The position numbers and the translations under genes are program-made. This document shows positions 36,701 to 46,800 of a DNA stretch of 64,000 nt, one piece after another. A model generated the notes under the pieces. That model was not told the DNA's origin, ran no database searches, and was given only the letters and a program-made list of their open reading frames with translations. The stretch lies in contig NC_065901.1 of assembly GCF_905147045.1 (NCBI RefSeq), positions 1,922,001-1,986,000 on the forward strand, in the 5' to 3' direction. The first letter of the stretch is position 1; each line of letters begins with the position of its first letter. The DNA is from Nymphalis io. Taxonomy: Eukaryota; Arthropoda; Insecta; Lepidoptera; Nymphalidae.

Positions 36701-38676
36701 GCTGTTGTTGCTATGGACTCCTATGAGCGTGTTCAAAAGTTGCACCATGGTTTGGGAGTCTAGTAAATAGAGACCAACGAGGCAGGAACAGGCAACCTGG
36801 AATTGTAATGAAAATTTGACCATCAAGTTATATCCAATATTTAAATCGACAATAATTTTTGAGCATGTAAAGTTTTCTGCAGCTAAAAGAAAACTATGGT
36901 CATTGCCGCGTCAGATTCGCACTGATTCTGAATGTGTTTGCTAAGCGGTGAGATTCTCCGACACTTCAGAAATTATGGCAGCTTTACACATAGTTATTAA
37001 GTTTATGCACTAACTATGGACTTGGTCCAATGGTTAGTAGTAAAGAAGTGTTATGTTATGGTAAGTATGATTTTTCAAAGTAAAAAGGAAAACTTTTAGC
37101 TTAAAAATAGTTCAATCAACCGTAACTTATAAATACACAAATTAAAATATTACATTAATTAAATGTTCATATTTAGGCATTTACCGAAACACTAATATCA
37201 ACATCTTGTAGTGTTTGCCTGCACATGTCAACTATAGTCCGACTCAGATTAGACACTGAATACCAATGTTGTTGAACTACCCGCTGAAGTGACTGCATTC
37301 CTGGCTTCACATTTTTACCACCAATGTGTAATTGCAATCCTGAAATATAAAAAAATAATTAGAGGTTAACACAGTTTATATGTATTTATTTATTAATAAG
37401 AGTTATAAAAATACCTGTATTAATATGTCTAGCCATTATAAACAGCTGTGCAGCTGTGACAAAATCATTGACGCTGATACTTTTCCAAATTTTTTCTGGT
37501 ATTTCCATTAATAATTTTACTTGTACTGACAAAGTGTGTACTGGGGCTATGGTTGTCTGTAAACTAAAATATTATTTTATTAAAAGCAATGTAGATTTTT
37601 TAATAACATATAAAATGTTATATTTAATTTCATTCAAATAAGGCTAAATTTAATTTACTTTTAATATAGTAATAATCCATATGTGACAAGAAAACTATAC
37701 TCCTTAAACATATTGTGTGCACTAGATTGGGTATAGTTCAAGTTTATGTGCAAAAACGTTACCTTTTTCAATTACCTTACTCATATTAAGGAGTAAGAAA
37801 TACATTCAATTATATATATATAGTTTACATTCATACAGCCATTGACAACATGTTAAGCTTTTAGAGCTCACTACAGCACTCTGCTCTTATAAGTGTTGGT
37901 CGAGACACATACAAGTGTTTTGAAATTTTTGCCACTTGCACAAGCAAGTTATAAACACAAAAAAACACAAAAATTCAATTGAGTTTGCCCATGTTTGAAT
38001 TCAATTTGTTTAATATTTTAAAAAAATACTGCTTTGTTTGTTAATGATGTTAAAAGATTATTATTAATAATAGATTTACCTTTGACTCTCAAGAGGGCTT
38101 TTGTCAATCTTGAAACCTACTAAATGTGTATCGTGCAGGCTCTTACAAGCCACCATCATGTCATTTATATGATTCAAAGTGCTACTTGATGTTTCTTTCA
38201 TTTCCTCAATAGTATCAGCTGCATGAATAAGATCTCTATATCTTTCTCTGTAAATAAATTGTATGCAACTATGTAGAACATTTTAAACGCTCTAATATTA
38301 TAACACTGTCGTCTAAACACATAAAAAGATATTAATATTTGGAACAATAATATGATATTCTTGCAGTGAGTGTGAAGAGCTAAAGTACTGCTTTAGTGGT
38401 ATAAATTTTGATTTAATTAAATCCAATAGTAATAAATTCAATAGCCTCTTTTAAAGAGTTATGATTAACCTTATATTAAGATATATATATTAAAATATAT
38501 TCAATAAGAAAATATTAAATTATTCTATATATTTCTTACCCAACCATAGCCCGTAGCTCCTCTCTTTTCCTTTCAATTTCATATTGTAGTTTTTTCTGTA
38601 CGTGATCTATATCATTAATGTAATATGTTTGGAACAATTGATCAGGAACAATGTCCAATAAGTTGGGTTGCTCCAT
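24110..38676 (-). CDS. COG1: Conserved oligomeric Golgi complex subunit 1 (13 exons, 931 aa)
   Basis: COG1 belongs to the COG tethering complex that captures vesicles in retrograde traffic within the Golgi. Exons (- strand): 38676-38540, 38247-38080, 37563-37415, 37339-37185, 36796-36568, 36214-36082, 35894-35722, 35245-34946, 34455-34221, 33601-33262, 33084-32644, 26999-26817 and 24262-24110. All junctions are GT/AG and phases agree throughout, giving 2796 bases (932 codons with TAA). The N-terminus (EIERKREELRAMVGERYRDLI) closely resembles vertebrate COG1, followed by KLLMEIPEKIW. Late blocks also match: RALQLL-like QRCALQLLMDVRHL, then PFDYDVFYPYIQTNLKR. Vertebrate COG1 is about 980 residues, so this looks complete. 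The start is the first ATG and the only one in phase with the conserved block. Intron 11 (32643-27000) contains an intact LINE and a SINE; reading past exon 11 or 12 gives false stops inside transposon DNA. AATAAA on this strand lies at 24036-24031. Confidence 0.9.
24528..24602 (-). repeat. Decayed SINE A fragment
   Basis: ACATGCAGGTTTCCTCACGA and GCACGAGATAAATTATTAGC in COG1 intron 12. Confidence 0.6.
25114..25412 (-). mobile_element. SINE A, full length
   Basis: The reverse complement runs from ATCGAGATGGCCCAGTGG through the B-box GTTCAAACACG to CTGTTACTTACTCAC. It lies in COG1 intron 12. Confidence 0.88.
26495..26788 (-). mobile_element. SINE B, full length, beside the COG1 exon 12 donor
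   Basis: Complete reverse-oriented SINE B (T-run, TATAGAATAGGAAGGCGG... to ...GCCCTACCACTAGTAA). Its edge lies about 30 bases inside the intron from the exon 12 donor, so an open frame runs from the exon into the SINE. Confidence 0.9.
27125..27430. repeat. Dispersed repeat pieces in COG1 intron 11
   Basis: A run of 12 G at 27139-27150 is followed by GC-rich sequence (GTGGGATTCTTACTCACTAAA, CGCATCCGCGGCC, GTGCTCCGCTCGTGGC) that looks transposon-derived. 27355-27430 (ATCATTGGTCGAGATCTTG, with TTGAATAATCTAT three times) is related to 47345-47420 in a groucho intron (repeat F). Confidence 0.5.
27830..28849 (+). CDS. LINE ORF1 protein: PHD-type zinc finger, coiled coil, FP25K-like region (339 aa)
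   Basis: Probably the nucleic-acid-binding ORF1p of the element. Residues 6-56 form a C4HC3 PHD-like finger (C6, C9, C21, C24, H29, C32, C53, C56). Residues about 100-185 are rich in Lys/Glu/Leu/Ile heptads and look like a coiled coil, probably for multimerisation. From about 185 (EQWVRRSNIQISGVP) to the end the sequence resembles the region shared by many insect LINE ORF1 proteins and the baculoviral FP25K family. The annotated frame begins with TTG or GTG-like codon context: the first true ATG in frame is at 27839 (MECKHC), so the protein may start there. The last codons (TGT TTA AAA AAA ATC) contain a slippery heptamer in frame. Confidence 0.85.
   Translation: MNRMECKHCLCLLKVEESIKCTACLNIYHHGCVGISLADFKKILPMNKAKWKCPSCKQTKKNNNISPITPNVANETNLDLAQPYSTLNTKSIIDHFDERFTHLNSSIESFKSFITNEFKKVTETVNEWTKKIKLVESSIDMVMDQVNNFDKEVTKIHNIELELNELKNSMKDLKDSHYKSEQWVRRSNIQISGVPQKKGENLIQIIKVLADKCNFPLNPVTDIDFITRVATKNDSNDIRPKPIILKMQARYKKDDFLSLLRKLKTIRACDIGFSGMQNQIYVNDHLSTRNKSLFNEAKRKSKEKGYLFCWVRNCTIMVRRTESSPVLHITSEDCLKKIV
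29136..31967 (+). CDS. LINE ORF2 polyprotein: AP-type endonuclease and reverse transcriptase (943 aa)
   Basis: Catalyses target-primed reverse transcription. The N-terminal endonuclease shows FYQNVRG (6-12), TETW (35-38), GDFN (154-157), DLVLSN (209-214) and DDHHPS (230-235). The reverse transcriptase follows with YGPDGIHP (468-475), NYRGIS (525-530), DYSKAFD (595-601), SGVPQGSHLGPLLF (650-663) and the catalytic YADD (682-685). A conserved C-terminal extension (HLEYALTVWNP) follows. No stop or frameshift interrupts it. In-frame TAA upstream of 29136 makes this ATG the first available. Length is usual for CR1/Jockey-type ORF2. It appears capable of encoding active enzyme, but activity cannot be judged from sequence. 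Confidence 0.92.
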   Translation: MFLNIFYQNVRGLRTKTNQFYKNVLNCDYDIICLTETWLLPGIFDSELFDARYNVYRNDRDYEQLEMTKGGGTLIAVRREIDVDVRNVQLPNFPSAEVTYIKIITKRGIIRKILHLFCCYFPQNNSQTDSQLNFFEFISDLIIENSQDDIIITGDFNIRDAVWSLNNNNSIYILNPSECLLVHQIFVFMNFTGLQQLNYILNLNNRLLDLVLSNLNCNISRVDPLSEPEDDHHPSLCIKVDMNTIERNLNPAIRVVRRFHSADYDKINFELAKVNWQHEFKNKDISQAVDTFYLIVNHIIETFVPSKCINEINKYPRWFTRPLIKLINKKLKFHKKWKIYGQQNDYNKFSELRLQSKNLEGTCYNEFLERAENNIRFSSKQFWSYIKTKKGHTSVPNVMYFNSQVGYSGHDIANMFNSYFHSVFEDNSGNQTMDHYSTSANQTIISSIEIVDKKVERYLSNIDTSKGYGPDGIHPIFLKNCSKVLCVPLTMLFKKSLDNGLLPTIWKKSLITPIYKSGNKNYIKNYRGISKLSVIPKLFEKIVYDTIFPLLRPLLTCNQHGFINKRSTESNLCEFLHTVLSAMEVGFQVDVVYTDYSKAFDKISHNLLLQKLNNIGIHGDLLRWLTSYLRERSQAVAIKGYTSSFIPVTSGVPQGSHLGPLLFNIFINDVTNCFKNSQVLLYADDTKIFKIIKNNQDCFHLQEDLNKLGQYCIANNLQLNVDKCCVITFSKKKEQIIFDYSIFNTKLKRVTVVRDLGVQLDNKLIFDKHIEEIVMKSYKMLGFIFRQGADFKNIHTFVILYNAFVRSHLEYALTVWNPQYAKYVNLIENIQNKFIRRLRYKFTYSDSVFMQLEERREQRDQMFLYKILNNLIDSPYLLSEILFKCPRFNARSQDTFSIPIYKTNYFKNSFILRSCNSHNRKYNHIDLFKNSLSKFYNLVKNTY
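32313..32628 (+). mobile_element. SINE A with 8-base target duplication, next to COG1 exon 11 donor
   Basis: Head CGAGATGGCCCAGTTG, B-box GGGTTCAAACCC and tail CAGCAGTGGGACATTC. TAAAAATC occurs at 32305-32312 and 32629-32636. The right-hand duplication ends at intron position +8, leaving the donor GTTTGT intact. Confidence 0.88.
33745..33779. repeat. TA and ATA microsatellite
   Basis: (TA)n followed by (ATA)n directly abutting a SINE C; the ATA part may be the tail of that SINE. Confidence 0.8.
33780..34122 (-). mobile_element. SINE C, full length, COG1 intron 9
   Basis: The best copy of this family in the window. The reverse complement starts ACTGCCTCGTTGTTCTAGTGG (A-box region), has the B-box GGGTTCAAATCC, and ends CCGAAATCGGGCTGGAGGAC. 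It is tRNA-derived, about 340 bases long. Confidence 0.85.
34838..34912 (-). repeat. Decayed SINE B fragment
   Basis: CTGGCTCACTCAAATCC and TGGCAGTAGAATAATTCATG in COG1 intron 8. Confidence 0.5.
35365..35485 (+). repeat. Dispersed repeat E
   Basis: GTTGCGCTTTCACGGTTAAACC and TTGGTATAAAGCAAGCTT match pieces at 9425 (+) and 59850 (-). Class unknown; COG1 intron 7. Confidence 0.5.
36253..36515 (-). mobile_element. SINE C, degenerate, COG1 intron 5
   Basis: GACCGATTTCGGTCACAGCC, GTGTGTGCGCAAACAC, CCCAATAACTATTTTATTG and CACCCAGGACCTACGAG follow the order of the 33780 copy. Confidence 0.75.
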
Positions 38677-39264
38677 ATTTATTACTGTATATCCATATAT
38701 TATGAATATAATTTTAAATTTTATTATACAATCTTAATAATTGCAAAAATTATTCTAAGATATCTTTAAGTATTATCGACAACAAATTTATGTCATATGT
38801 CATTGTCAAAAGTGACAACTGACATATGTTCACTGTTACTGTAGTATTGTAATGTATCTTGAATAGATTTTTTATTATAAAAAGGTGTGGCTGTCTTGGT
38901 TATCCTTCGAACAGAAAACTCTGGGTATTAATTTTTAATTAAAATATAAAAATTGTTGTAGTGTATTGTATTTCTAAAATATATTTATATACTTATATTT
39001 TCGGTAGAGACTAAAAACTTTACGTATGTGTTTTGATTGCAATCGCTTGGAAAGCTTTGTTATTTTTAGAAAATATTTTAGAAACATTGTCTAACGACTT
39101 CGACTGTGCAACATGAAAATTGGTTAGAAAACCAATTTACTACGGCATTTAAAAAAAGTCTCTTGATCTACGGATTTCGTATCATTCATTTCATTTATCA
39201 TTACCTAAACTCCAATAAAAGTGGGGTTTTTTTTATTTCAATTCCTATTTTACACAAATGTCGT
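38677..39264. other. COG1 upstream flank
   Basis: Probable 5' UTR and promoter region of COG1 (- strand). No clear TATA box at a convincing distance. Sequence is AT-rich with no other gene seen. Confidence 0.4.
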
Positions 39265-39545
39265 GTTAGTTAATAAATATGAAACTGTATTGTTTGCTGA
39301 TGACATATCTTTAATTTTTAAAAGAACTGTATGTACTGTTAATAACTTACTCATAAATAAACTAAAAGTGACAAAGTAACTATTCTATAAGTAATGGTGC
39401 ATAAATTAATGTACTTTTAAATAAGAAGCATTAGATAATAGGTTTAATATTAGATGATAAGCTATAAAGGGACATAAGGTGATTGATAACTGTGCAAGTA
39501 GCTACTCTGCAGTAATCTCGGTTGAAATTGCTGTTTTTATACCGC
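39265..39545 (+). pseudogene. Degenerate LINE reverse transcriptase fragment
   Basis: The frame reads YETVLFADDISLIFKRT around 39278-39330, containing the RT catalytic FADD motif. Later pieces resemble the LDDKL and ASSYSAV segments found downstream of that motif in LINEs. Several stops and frame changes are present. This is a different element from the intact LINE at 27.7-32.2 kb. Confidence 0.6.
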
Positions 39546-39854
39546 AAGAGGCCGATTCTTGTAATTTAGAATTTGGGCGCTAAAACTTAAACCCTACGAC
39601 AGCGTTGTTACAAAAAAAAATACGCGCGCTAATTTAAAACCGCCATTTTGCTGATAGACAGACCGGAAAAGTAAATAGGTAATTAATTATTGGGGCGACT
39701 TGTGATTTTTTGAATGTGTTTAATTGTGTATTTGGATTTTTAAGTCGGGCCAATAAAAAGTTATTTATCCATCAGATATTTACGTCGTACTCACGGGCCA
39801 AAGCCATGTGAGCTTACTTATTAAAACCTTAAGCCTTTAAAGCAATTCCCGTTC

Positions 39855-40745
39855 ACCTTTTGTTACAAGGAATTTGCGTAGAATTCAGCATGTGTTTATT
39901 ATCACAGCCTTCTGCATATTAACATAAAGAAAATTTGGGAGATTTAGGGTTTTTATGGACGTATCCATTTGTTTGGGTATGACGCCAGTTGTAGAAAGAA
40001 TTAAAGGGACTATTGTAACTTTCTGCAAGTGCTATATACGTGCTATTTCTTCTTTTAGTTCCGTGTATTTTGTAAGTTTTTCATTTATGGTGCTTTGCAG
40101 ATTGTGTGTATTAGGTATGGCAGTATCTATTAAAAAGCCTGTACTTTGTCGACTATCGTAATAATAATAATATGCTGGGACATTTTTCACACACGGCCAT
40201 CTGATCCCAAATTAAGCTTGTGCTATGGAAACCAGACTACTGATATACTACATATACTACTTTTCTTTAGTAAATACATACTTATATAGATAATTACACC
40301 CAGACTCAGGACAAACAGACATATTCGTAATATCAGGTCTATTATAGTGATCTGTAAGTATGTCGTAGTATAATTTGTGAGTAGTATTTTCAAGTACAGT
40401 ATTGGGTGTATATTTTTAGTATGCTATTTTGTCAGATATTAATTTGTATTTCAGGGCAAATTCTTGGTGTACTATATTTGCAACCTGATCGTGTCTGTGC
40501 TTATAATCTGTTTGAACTATTTCTCTGCATGCGCCAGTTATATGCTGTATCGATTCCTAAACACTTGCATCGTCTACATTTCTAGTAATTGCGGGTTTCT
40601 ATAACTTGATCCTGTATTGCGATCATAAATCCTTCAGTCTCAGGGAACAACTCGCCTCGACTCAACAAGCGTTCGACGCATTTCCGTCGACGTTACTACG
40701 GCATAAGTCTTGACGATGTCTTCCGTGCAGCGACTTACGGGCCCA
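39855..40745 (-). pseudogene. LINE ORF2 C-terminal fragment, split by a SINE D
   Basis: The antisense strand reads, with a few stops and shifts, LHGRHRQDL, then ELFPETEGFMIAIQDQVIETRNY in pieces, HRHDQVANIVHQEFA, LYYDILTD, and HYNRPDI up to 40335. After the SINE at 40164-40324 it continues IVDKVQ, DTAIPNTHNLQ, NEKLTKYTELK and TTGVIPK, down to LNLPNFLYV near 39930. This block order is typical of the carboxy part of a lepidopteran LINE (R4/Dong-like by memory, not certain). It is inactive. The 68-codon + strand frame at 39955-40161 is its shadow. Confidence 0.72.
40164..40324 (-). mobile_element. SINE D, truncated, nested in a dead LINE
   Basis: GGGACATTTTTCACACACGG... to ...GGACAAACAGACATAT matches 49532-49690. 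TCGTAATA is duplicated at 40156-40163 and 40325-40332. Removing the insert and one duplicate restores a continuous LINE reading frame across the junction. The ATT-rich left end is the SINE tail. Confidence 0.8.
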
Positions 40746-41281
40746 TTCACTTATTTTAGCATGCTGGTCTATCTGTCTTTTTGCCTGTTTATATCCTGTA
40801 AGTTCAATAGTGTGCTTTTTATCGGATTGTACTATTGCACTATGTAAATTTTATGTGTTAGATTTGGTATAAAAATATTTACGTAGGTTAGTAACTTGAA
40901 TTATTATCAGACTACAGAGGATTAGTAATTCTTATTCTTTTCTAAGACGACAGCATACATACACTTTTACAAAAGAATTCCAGCAGAAAGTTTAAGAAAT
41001 TTTTATTATAAAGTACAAATAAACTGTTAAAAAATATTTTTGTGTCAAATGTAAATTTTTACTAAACTAATCGCTTCATTGATGAGACATTTCAAATAAA
41101 GAATAATTATTTATAATAAAAATTATAATATAAGTAATCCTGGTGAATTACTTTCAATATTTTTGATTCCCCTTGTACATTAAATACATATTATTAATAT
41201 CAGCTGTGTCAGATTCTTATAAAGTCTGTTAATAAATGGTGCAAAAAAACTCAATAAAAATACAATAATTGTTTTAGACTT

Positions 41282-41287
41282 TTTATT
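41282..41287 (-). terminator. gro: Candidate polyadenylation signal of groucho
   Basis: TTTATT on the + strand, AATAAA on the coding strand, about 125 bases past the stop. Further copies lie near 41299-41305. Confidence 0.5.
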
Positions 41288-41411
41288 TTTGTCTCATTTT
41301 ATTTATTTTTAACGGACCCATTTAGCTTGAAGTTCCACTGGACCACAAGATACCCTTTGTTATTGCCTATTGAGATTATCACTTCTGTCTACTACACTGC
41401 ACTTCACTGTA

Positions 41412-43815
41412 TTAGTACATCACTTCATACACTGTTGCCTTCTTGTCCCCAGATCCTGTCACTATAAATTTATCATCCGCTGATATATCACAACTGAGCA
41501 CCGATGATGATTCTTTAGACTGCAATGAAAAAAATAAAAAATATAAATGTTTGTATCAAAATTATTATATTATAATTAAAAACTTTAAAAATATAATTTA
41601 TAACAAATATTAAATTCAAATTTAGTTAAAAACTCGTAACACGCTCAATATAAGCGTGTATGTTATAAACGATAAAACTTGATTTTACATAGGAATTATA
41701 AATGATATATTTAAAAAAAATCTATATTGACTCCGTAACAGCCTGTGAATGTCCCACTACTGGGCTAAAGGCCTCCTCTCCTCTTTTTGAGGAGAAGGTT
41801 TGGAGCTTATTCCACCACGCTACTCCAATGCGGGTTGGTGGAATACACATGTGGTAGAATTTCAGTGAAATTAGACACATGCAGGTTTCCTCACGATGTT
41901 TTCCTTCACCGTAAAGCACGAGATGAATTATAATCACAAATTACGCACATGAAAATTCAGTGGTGCTTGCTCGGGTTTGAACCCACGATCATCGGTTAAA
42001 ATTCACGCGTTCATACCACTGGGCCATCTCGGCTCTCATATTGACTCGTAAAATAAAAATTTTAAAATGAACGCACTAAAAAATTCTATGAGTAATTTAT
42101 CTGACCTGAAATATGCTAGCACCGTACGGCGTACGCCATGCGTTCAACAAGTTATCCTTCCCCGTTGACACGAACCATTTCCCGCAAGCCGCGAAACGTA
42201 ACGACAGCACGCATGACTCGTGTAACACGAGCTGATATCGATCCGGCTTGCCAGCGTGTAACACTTCCACGTGCGAATTCTCCATACCCACAGCTAACCA
42301 TGAACCTGTTAACAAACATTAACAGTGTACATTATTGAGAGTAATCTGACGGTATATCCCTGAATATTTAGTGCTTTAAATCACTTTATTGTCATTCATC
42401 TGATTAAGTTAATTAAATCAGATAATTGTATTAAAAAAATTTAAAAAAAGACATTAAAACTCATGCCGGACATTGACTAGTAATTTAAAGTAGAATTGCT
42501 AGCATTTTTCAATATGTATTTCAATAATAAAATATAACATTGTATTAAAGAAAATTTATCAAGTAATATCAAAACTAAGCAAAGATACATCATAATTCCT
42601 TATTTAATTTTAAACATGTTACTGGTGGTAGAGCTTTGTACAAGCCCGTCTGGGTAGGTACCACCCACTCATCAGATATTCTACCGCAAAACAGCAGTAT
42701 TTGGTATTGTTGTGTTCCGGTTTGAAGGGTGAATGAGCCAGTGTAATTACAGGCACAAAGGACATAACATCTTAATTCCCAAGGTTGGTGGCGCATTGGT
42801 GATGTAAGCGATGGTTAACATTTCTTACAATGCCAATGTCTATGAGCATTGGTGACCACTTACCATCAGGTGGCCCATATGCTCGTCCGCCTTCCTATTC
42901 TATTAAAAAAAAGCATAATGTAAAAAAATTTACCTGTGGGACAGTATCCTAGAGAAAAGATTTGACTTGAGAAATCGTGTTGATGCAATTGTCTTCCTTC
43001 TCTTAGATCCCAGGAACGAACCGTGTTGTCCAGACCGCCCGTCCATAGCCTCGTGCCGTCTGGACTTATGTCTATACACGAAGCACCATCTGTATGACCT
43101 ATGGACAACGTTAAATTGTTATGAATTGGCCTGCGAGATTTTTATTAAAACCGAAAGAATATCGGATAGAATAATTATCCTGATCAATGATCGTGGATTC
43201 AAACCTGACTAACAGTTACCGGATACATTTCGGAGAATGTGCGCAGGAATTACATGAACTAATTCCTTCCGCCCCCTTTTACTATCGAACGGCTAGGCAA
43301 ACGCGACCAAAGCGCCATAGGTACACAGTGGAAATTCCCCGCCTACTTACGAAGCGCTTCACCACATTCATCATTCGCACTGCGAAACTGTTGAATGCTT
43401 TGCCTGAGTCCGTATTTCCTGATAGGTACAACGTTGGCGTTCTTAAATCCAGAGTGAACAGGTTTCTTATACAAGCGTGCTACATCTTAGACCGTGTCGA
43501 TGCTTAAGATCAGTCAAGTCAACGGTCAAACGGTGTATGAAAATTATAAGAACATGCACATATGTGATGTATATAATAATTTACCAGCGGCCCTCCTCGA
43601 CTTCGTCCGAGTTGAACAAATAACAATCTTAATTGATATTTTATAGGATTTTTTTGATTTGGGTTTATTATTAAAATTTTCATAGATCTCTTAATTTTAT
43701 TTTTTTAAAAATTTTTTATATATATATATCTATACCAATATTATATAGAGATGAAATTTTTTGCATGTTTGTAATAGATAAAGCGACTAACATAGGTCGT
43801 ATCATATAGATATAT

Positions 43816-43874
<59 letters not shown>

Positions 43875-46800
43875 ATACCAATATTATATATATATATATA
43901 TATAGAGATTATTTTATTATTTTAAACAAGTGGTGACTGAATTGAACTAAACTAATAATGCATTAATTCAGGTAGTTCATGAGCTATGTAATATTATGGT
44001 ATAATTTTGCGAAAAGAAACAGTAATAATAAACATCTAACGATATGGAAAATTGTGATATTTAAACATTTAGGTGCACTCGAAACATGCACATATGTATA
44101 TATTTTTTTTTATATATAATCGGAAGGCGAACTAGCATATGGGCCACCTGATGGTAATTAGTGTTCACCAACGCCCATAAACACTGGCAGTGTAAGAAAT
44201 GTTAACCATCGCTTACATCACCAATGCGCCACCAACCTTGGGAACTAAGATATGTCCCTTGTGCCTGTTATTACACTGGCTCACTCACCCTTCAAACCGG
44301 AACACAACAATACCAAGTATTGCTGTTTTGCGGTAGAATATCTGATGAGTGGGTGGTACCTACCCAGACGAGCCTGCACAAAGCTCTACCACCAGTAAAA
44401 TAAATATACAATCAAAACATAATGCGATTTCAACCACATAGTAATAATATTAAATAAAACACAAATTTTACCTTGAAATTGCCTAACTAACGTTTGATTG
44501 TGTAGATCCCATACAGCTATATTTCCATCCGAACAGCAACTAAAGCACACCTGAAATAAAAAAAAAAAAATGTATTACATGCATGGATTAGTCGATCTTA
44601 CTAATATTTTTTATAATAAGTAATCCTGACTTCGCACTTCGGGAAATGTAACTAATTAATAGTAAATAATAAGGTCCTCCAGCCCGATTTCGGCCACGAC
44701 GGTCAATCAAAAATAAAAAAAAAAAGCCGAGATGGCCCTGTGGTAAGAACGCGTGAATCTTAACCGATGATCGTGGGTTCAAACCCGGGCAAGCACCACT
44801 GAATTTTCATGTGCTTAATTTGTGATTATAATTCATCTCGTGCTTTACGGTGAAGGAAAACATCGTGAGGAAACCTGCATGTGTCTAATTTCACTGAAAT
44901 TCTGCCACATGTGAATTCTACCAACCCGCATTGGAGCAGCGTGGTGGAATAAGCTCCAAACCTTCTCCACAAAAAAGAGGAGAGGAGGCCTTTAGCCCAG
45001 CAGTGGGACATTCACAGGCTGCTACGGTTACGGTTAAGGTACGGTCAATCGCAAGAAAAATTAGCCAACTGCGCAGGAGATATTATAGTGCACAAATGTA
45101 TGAGCAAACACAGGTGCATTCTCTTTTCCCTAGCTCTCCGACGAGACCGGAAAGAGTTCAGGCGCAGAACCAACGGCTTTACGCGATTTCCGAGGGAGTG
45201 AACACTTCCAACCTCCAGACTCCAGGCTGCTACTGAGAATTTTCTGACAAAAAAACCCAATAACTTTTTATTGGCTCCGGGTCTGCAGCAGGTCCTGGTA
45301 TGCACTAGACCAACGAGGCAAAAAATATAAAACCGCTTAAAATGAATATGATGCTTATTTTGATCAGTGGTAATTATATATGAGAAATAAATTGAACTGA
45401 GCACATAGAATTTAAGCTCTTTTGAAGATTTGATTAAGTAATATACGATCGAGGTTACTATTTGTCTACTATTGTATTATGTCGTAGAACGTATGACGTG
45501 CCCTTATAGGTCTTACGACACGACATTGTGACTGGTTCATTTTTCGCCCCGGGAATTGGAACTGCGATTCAAAGGGGAAATGCTGCTAGCATTCTTGCCT
45601 CCATTCCACGCGGTCACGATTTTTATTTATTTAAGAATCTATATTTATGTAATTAACATGCCAGTATAAATTAGTCGGTCACTTTTAGGTAAGCGGACGG
45701 GCGAATTGGCCAGCTGATGGCAAATGGTCACCACCGTCGATAGGTATTAGTGTTGTAAGATATGTTAACCCTGCCTTGCATCGCCAATGCGCCACTAACC
45801 TTGGGAACTAAGATGTTATGTCCCCTGTGCCGGTAATATGCCCGTGTAATGACTATGCAAATTATTGCTGTTCGGCAGTTTGAGAGAGCGTGTGACGTGT
45901 ACAGAGTGGACGACCTTGGAGTCGGGGCTGATGGCGAGCGCGTAGCAGGCGGGCGCGGACGACGTGAGCTCGGCGCGCATGCGCGGCGTGGGCGACGACA
46001 GGTCCCAGATGGACAGGTTGGACGCCTCGCCGCCCACCAGCAGCGTGCGCCCGTCCGGCAGCAGCTTCACCGATCGGATGTAGTTGTCTCTTTGCTGAAA
46101 GGACGGCTTTATTATTTTTTTATGGCATCAGCTTCTCCTCCATCACAACGTGATATTGAAACGAGAGCGTCTCAGCCGACGGTCTCGGGGGAGCGGACGG
46201 AGGGATCGTTTCTTTTAATCGATCACTACCAAAAAGTATCATTTCGTTTGTAATTAAACTAAGCGGTTCTGTTACATTAAAATCTATTTTAATTTTATTA
46301 ATTGAATTTATTCGTATTCTTTCATTGCAGTATATCTTTGTTTTTTTTTGTATGTACAAAAAAAAAACAAGTGTGAAAATATTTTTTCGTTTCATAACTA
46401 GATTAAGATCTATAAATTTCAAATATCGGGCGCAACAAATAAATAATAAAGTCACCAAGCAGTCGAGCTGCGAGAGCGGCTCGAGCGCGGCGGGCGAGCC
46501 GGGGTCGGTGATGTCCCACAGCTTGACGCAGCCCTTGCCGCCCGTGTAGGCGTGCCGCGCGGCGCCCAGCGACAGCGCCACGGCGCACACCACCTCGCCG
46601 TGCGGCAGCGCCGCCACCGCGCGCGCGCCCCGCGCCACGCCCGCGCCCGCCAGCGCGTCGGCCGGGAACGGCACCGCCTGCAGCGGCCCGCCGCACGAGT
46701 GGTACGCGTACGCGCTGCGGGCCCGGAGCGCACGTGTCTTAACGGACGGTTCGGCGACCTTTGAGCTGGCCCCCGGCCCGACCGGGCAGTGATTATGACT

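Noticed and set aside
39955..40161. 68-codon + strand frame
   Set aside because: Antisense shadow of the LINE carboxy-terminal remnant at 39855-40745.
43187..43507. 106-codon frame as an extra groucho exon or separate gene
   Set aside because: It is on the opposite strand from groucho and matches a LINE carboxy tail.
46403..46764. Several overlapping Arg/Ala-rich open frames on both strands
   Set aside because: They are frame shadows of the GC-rich groucho exon 13, whose true frame matches the conserved WD40 sequence.
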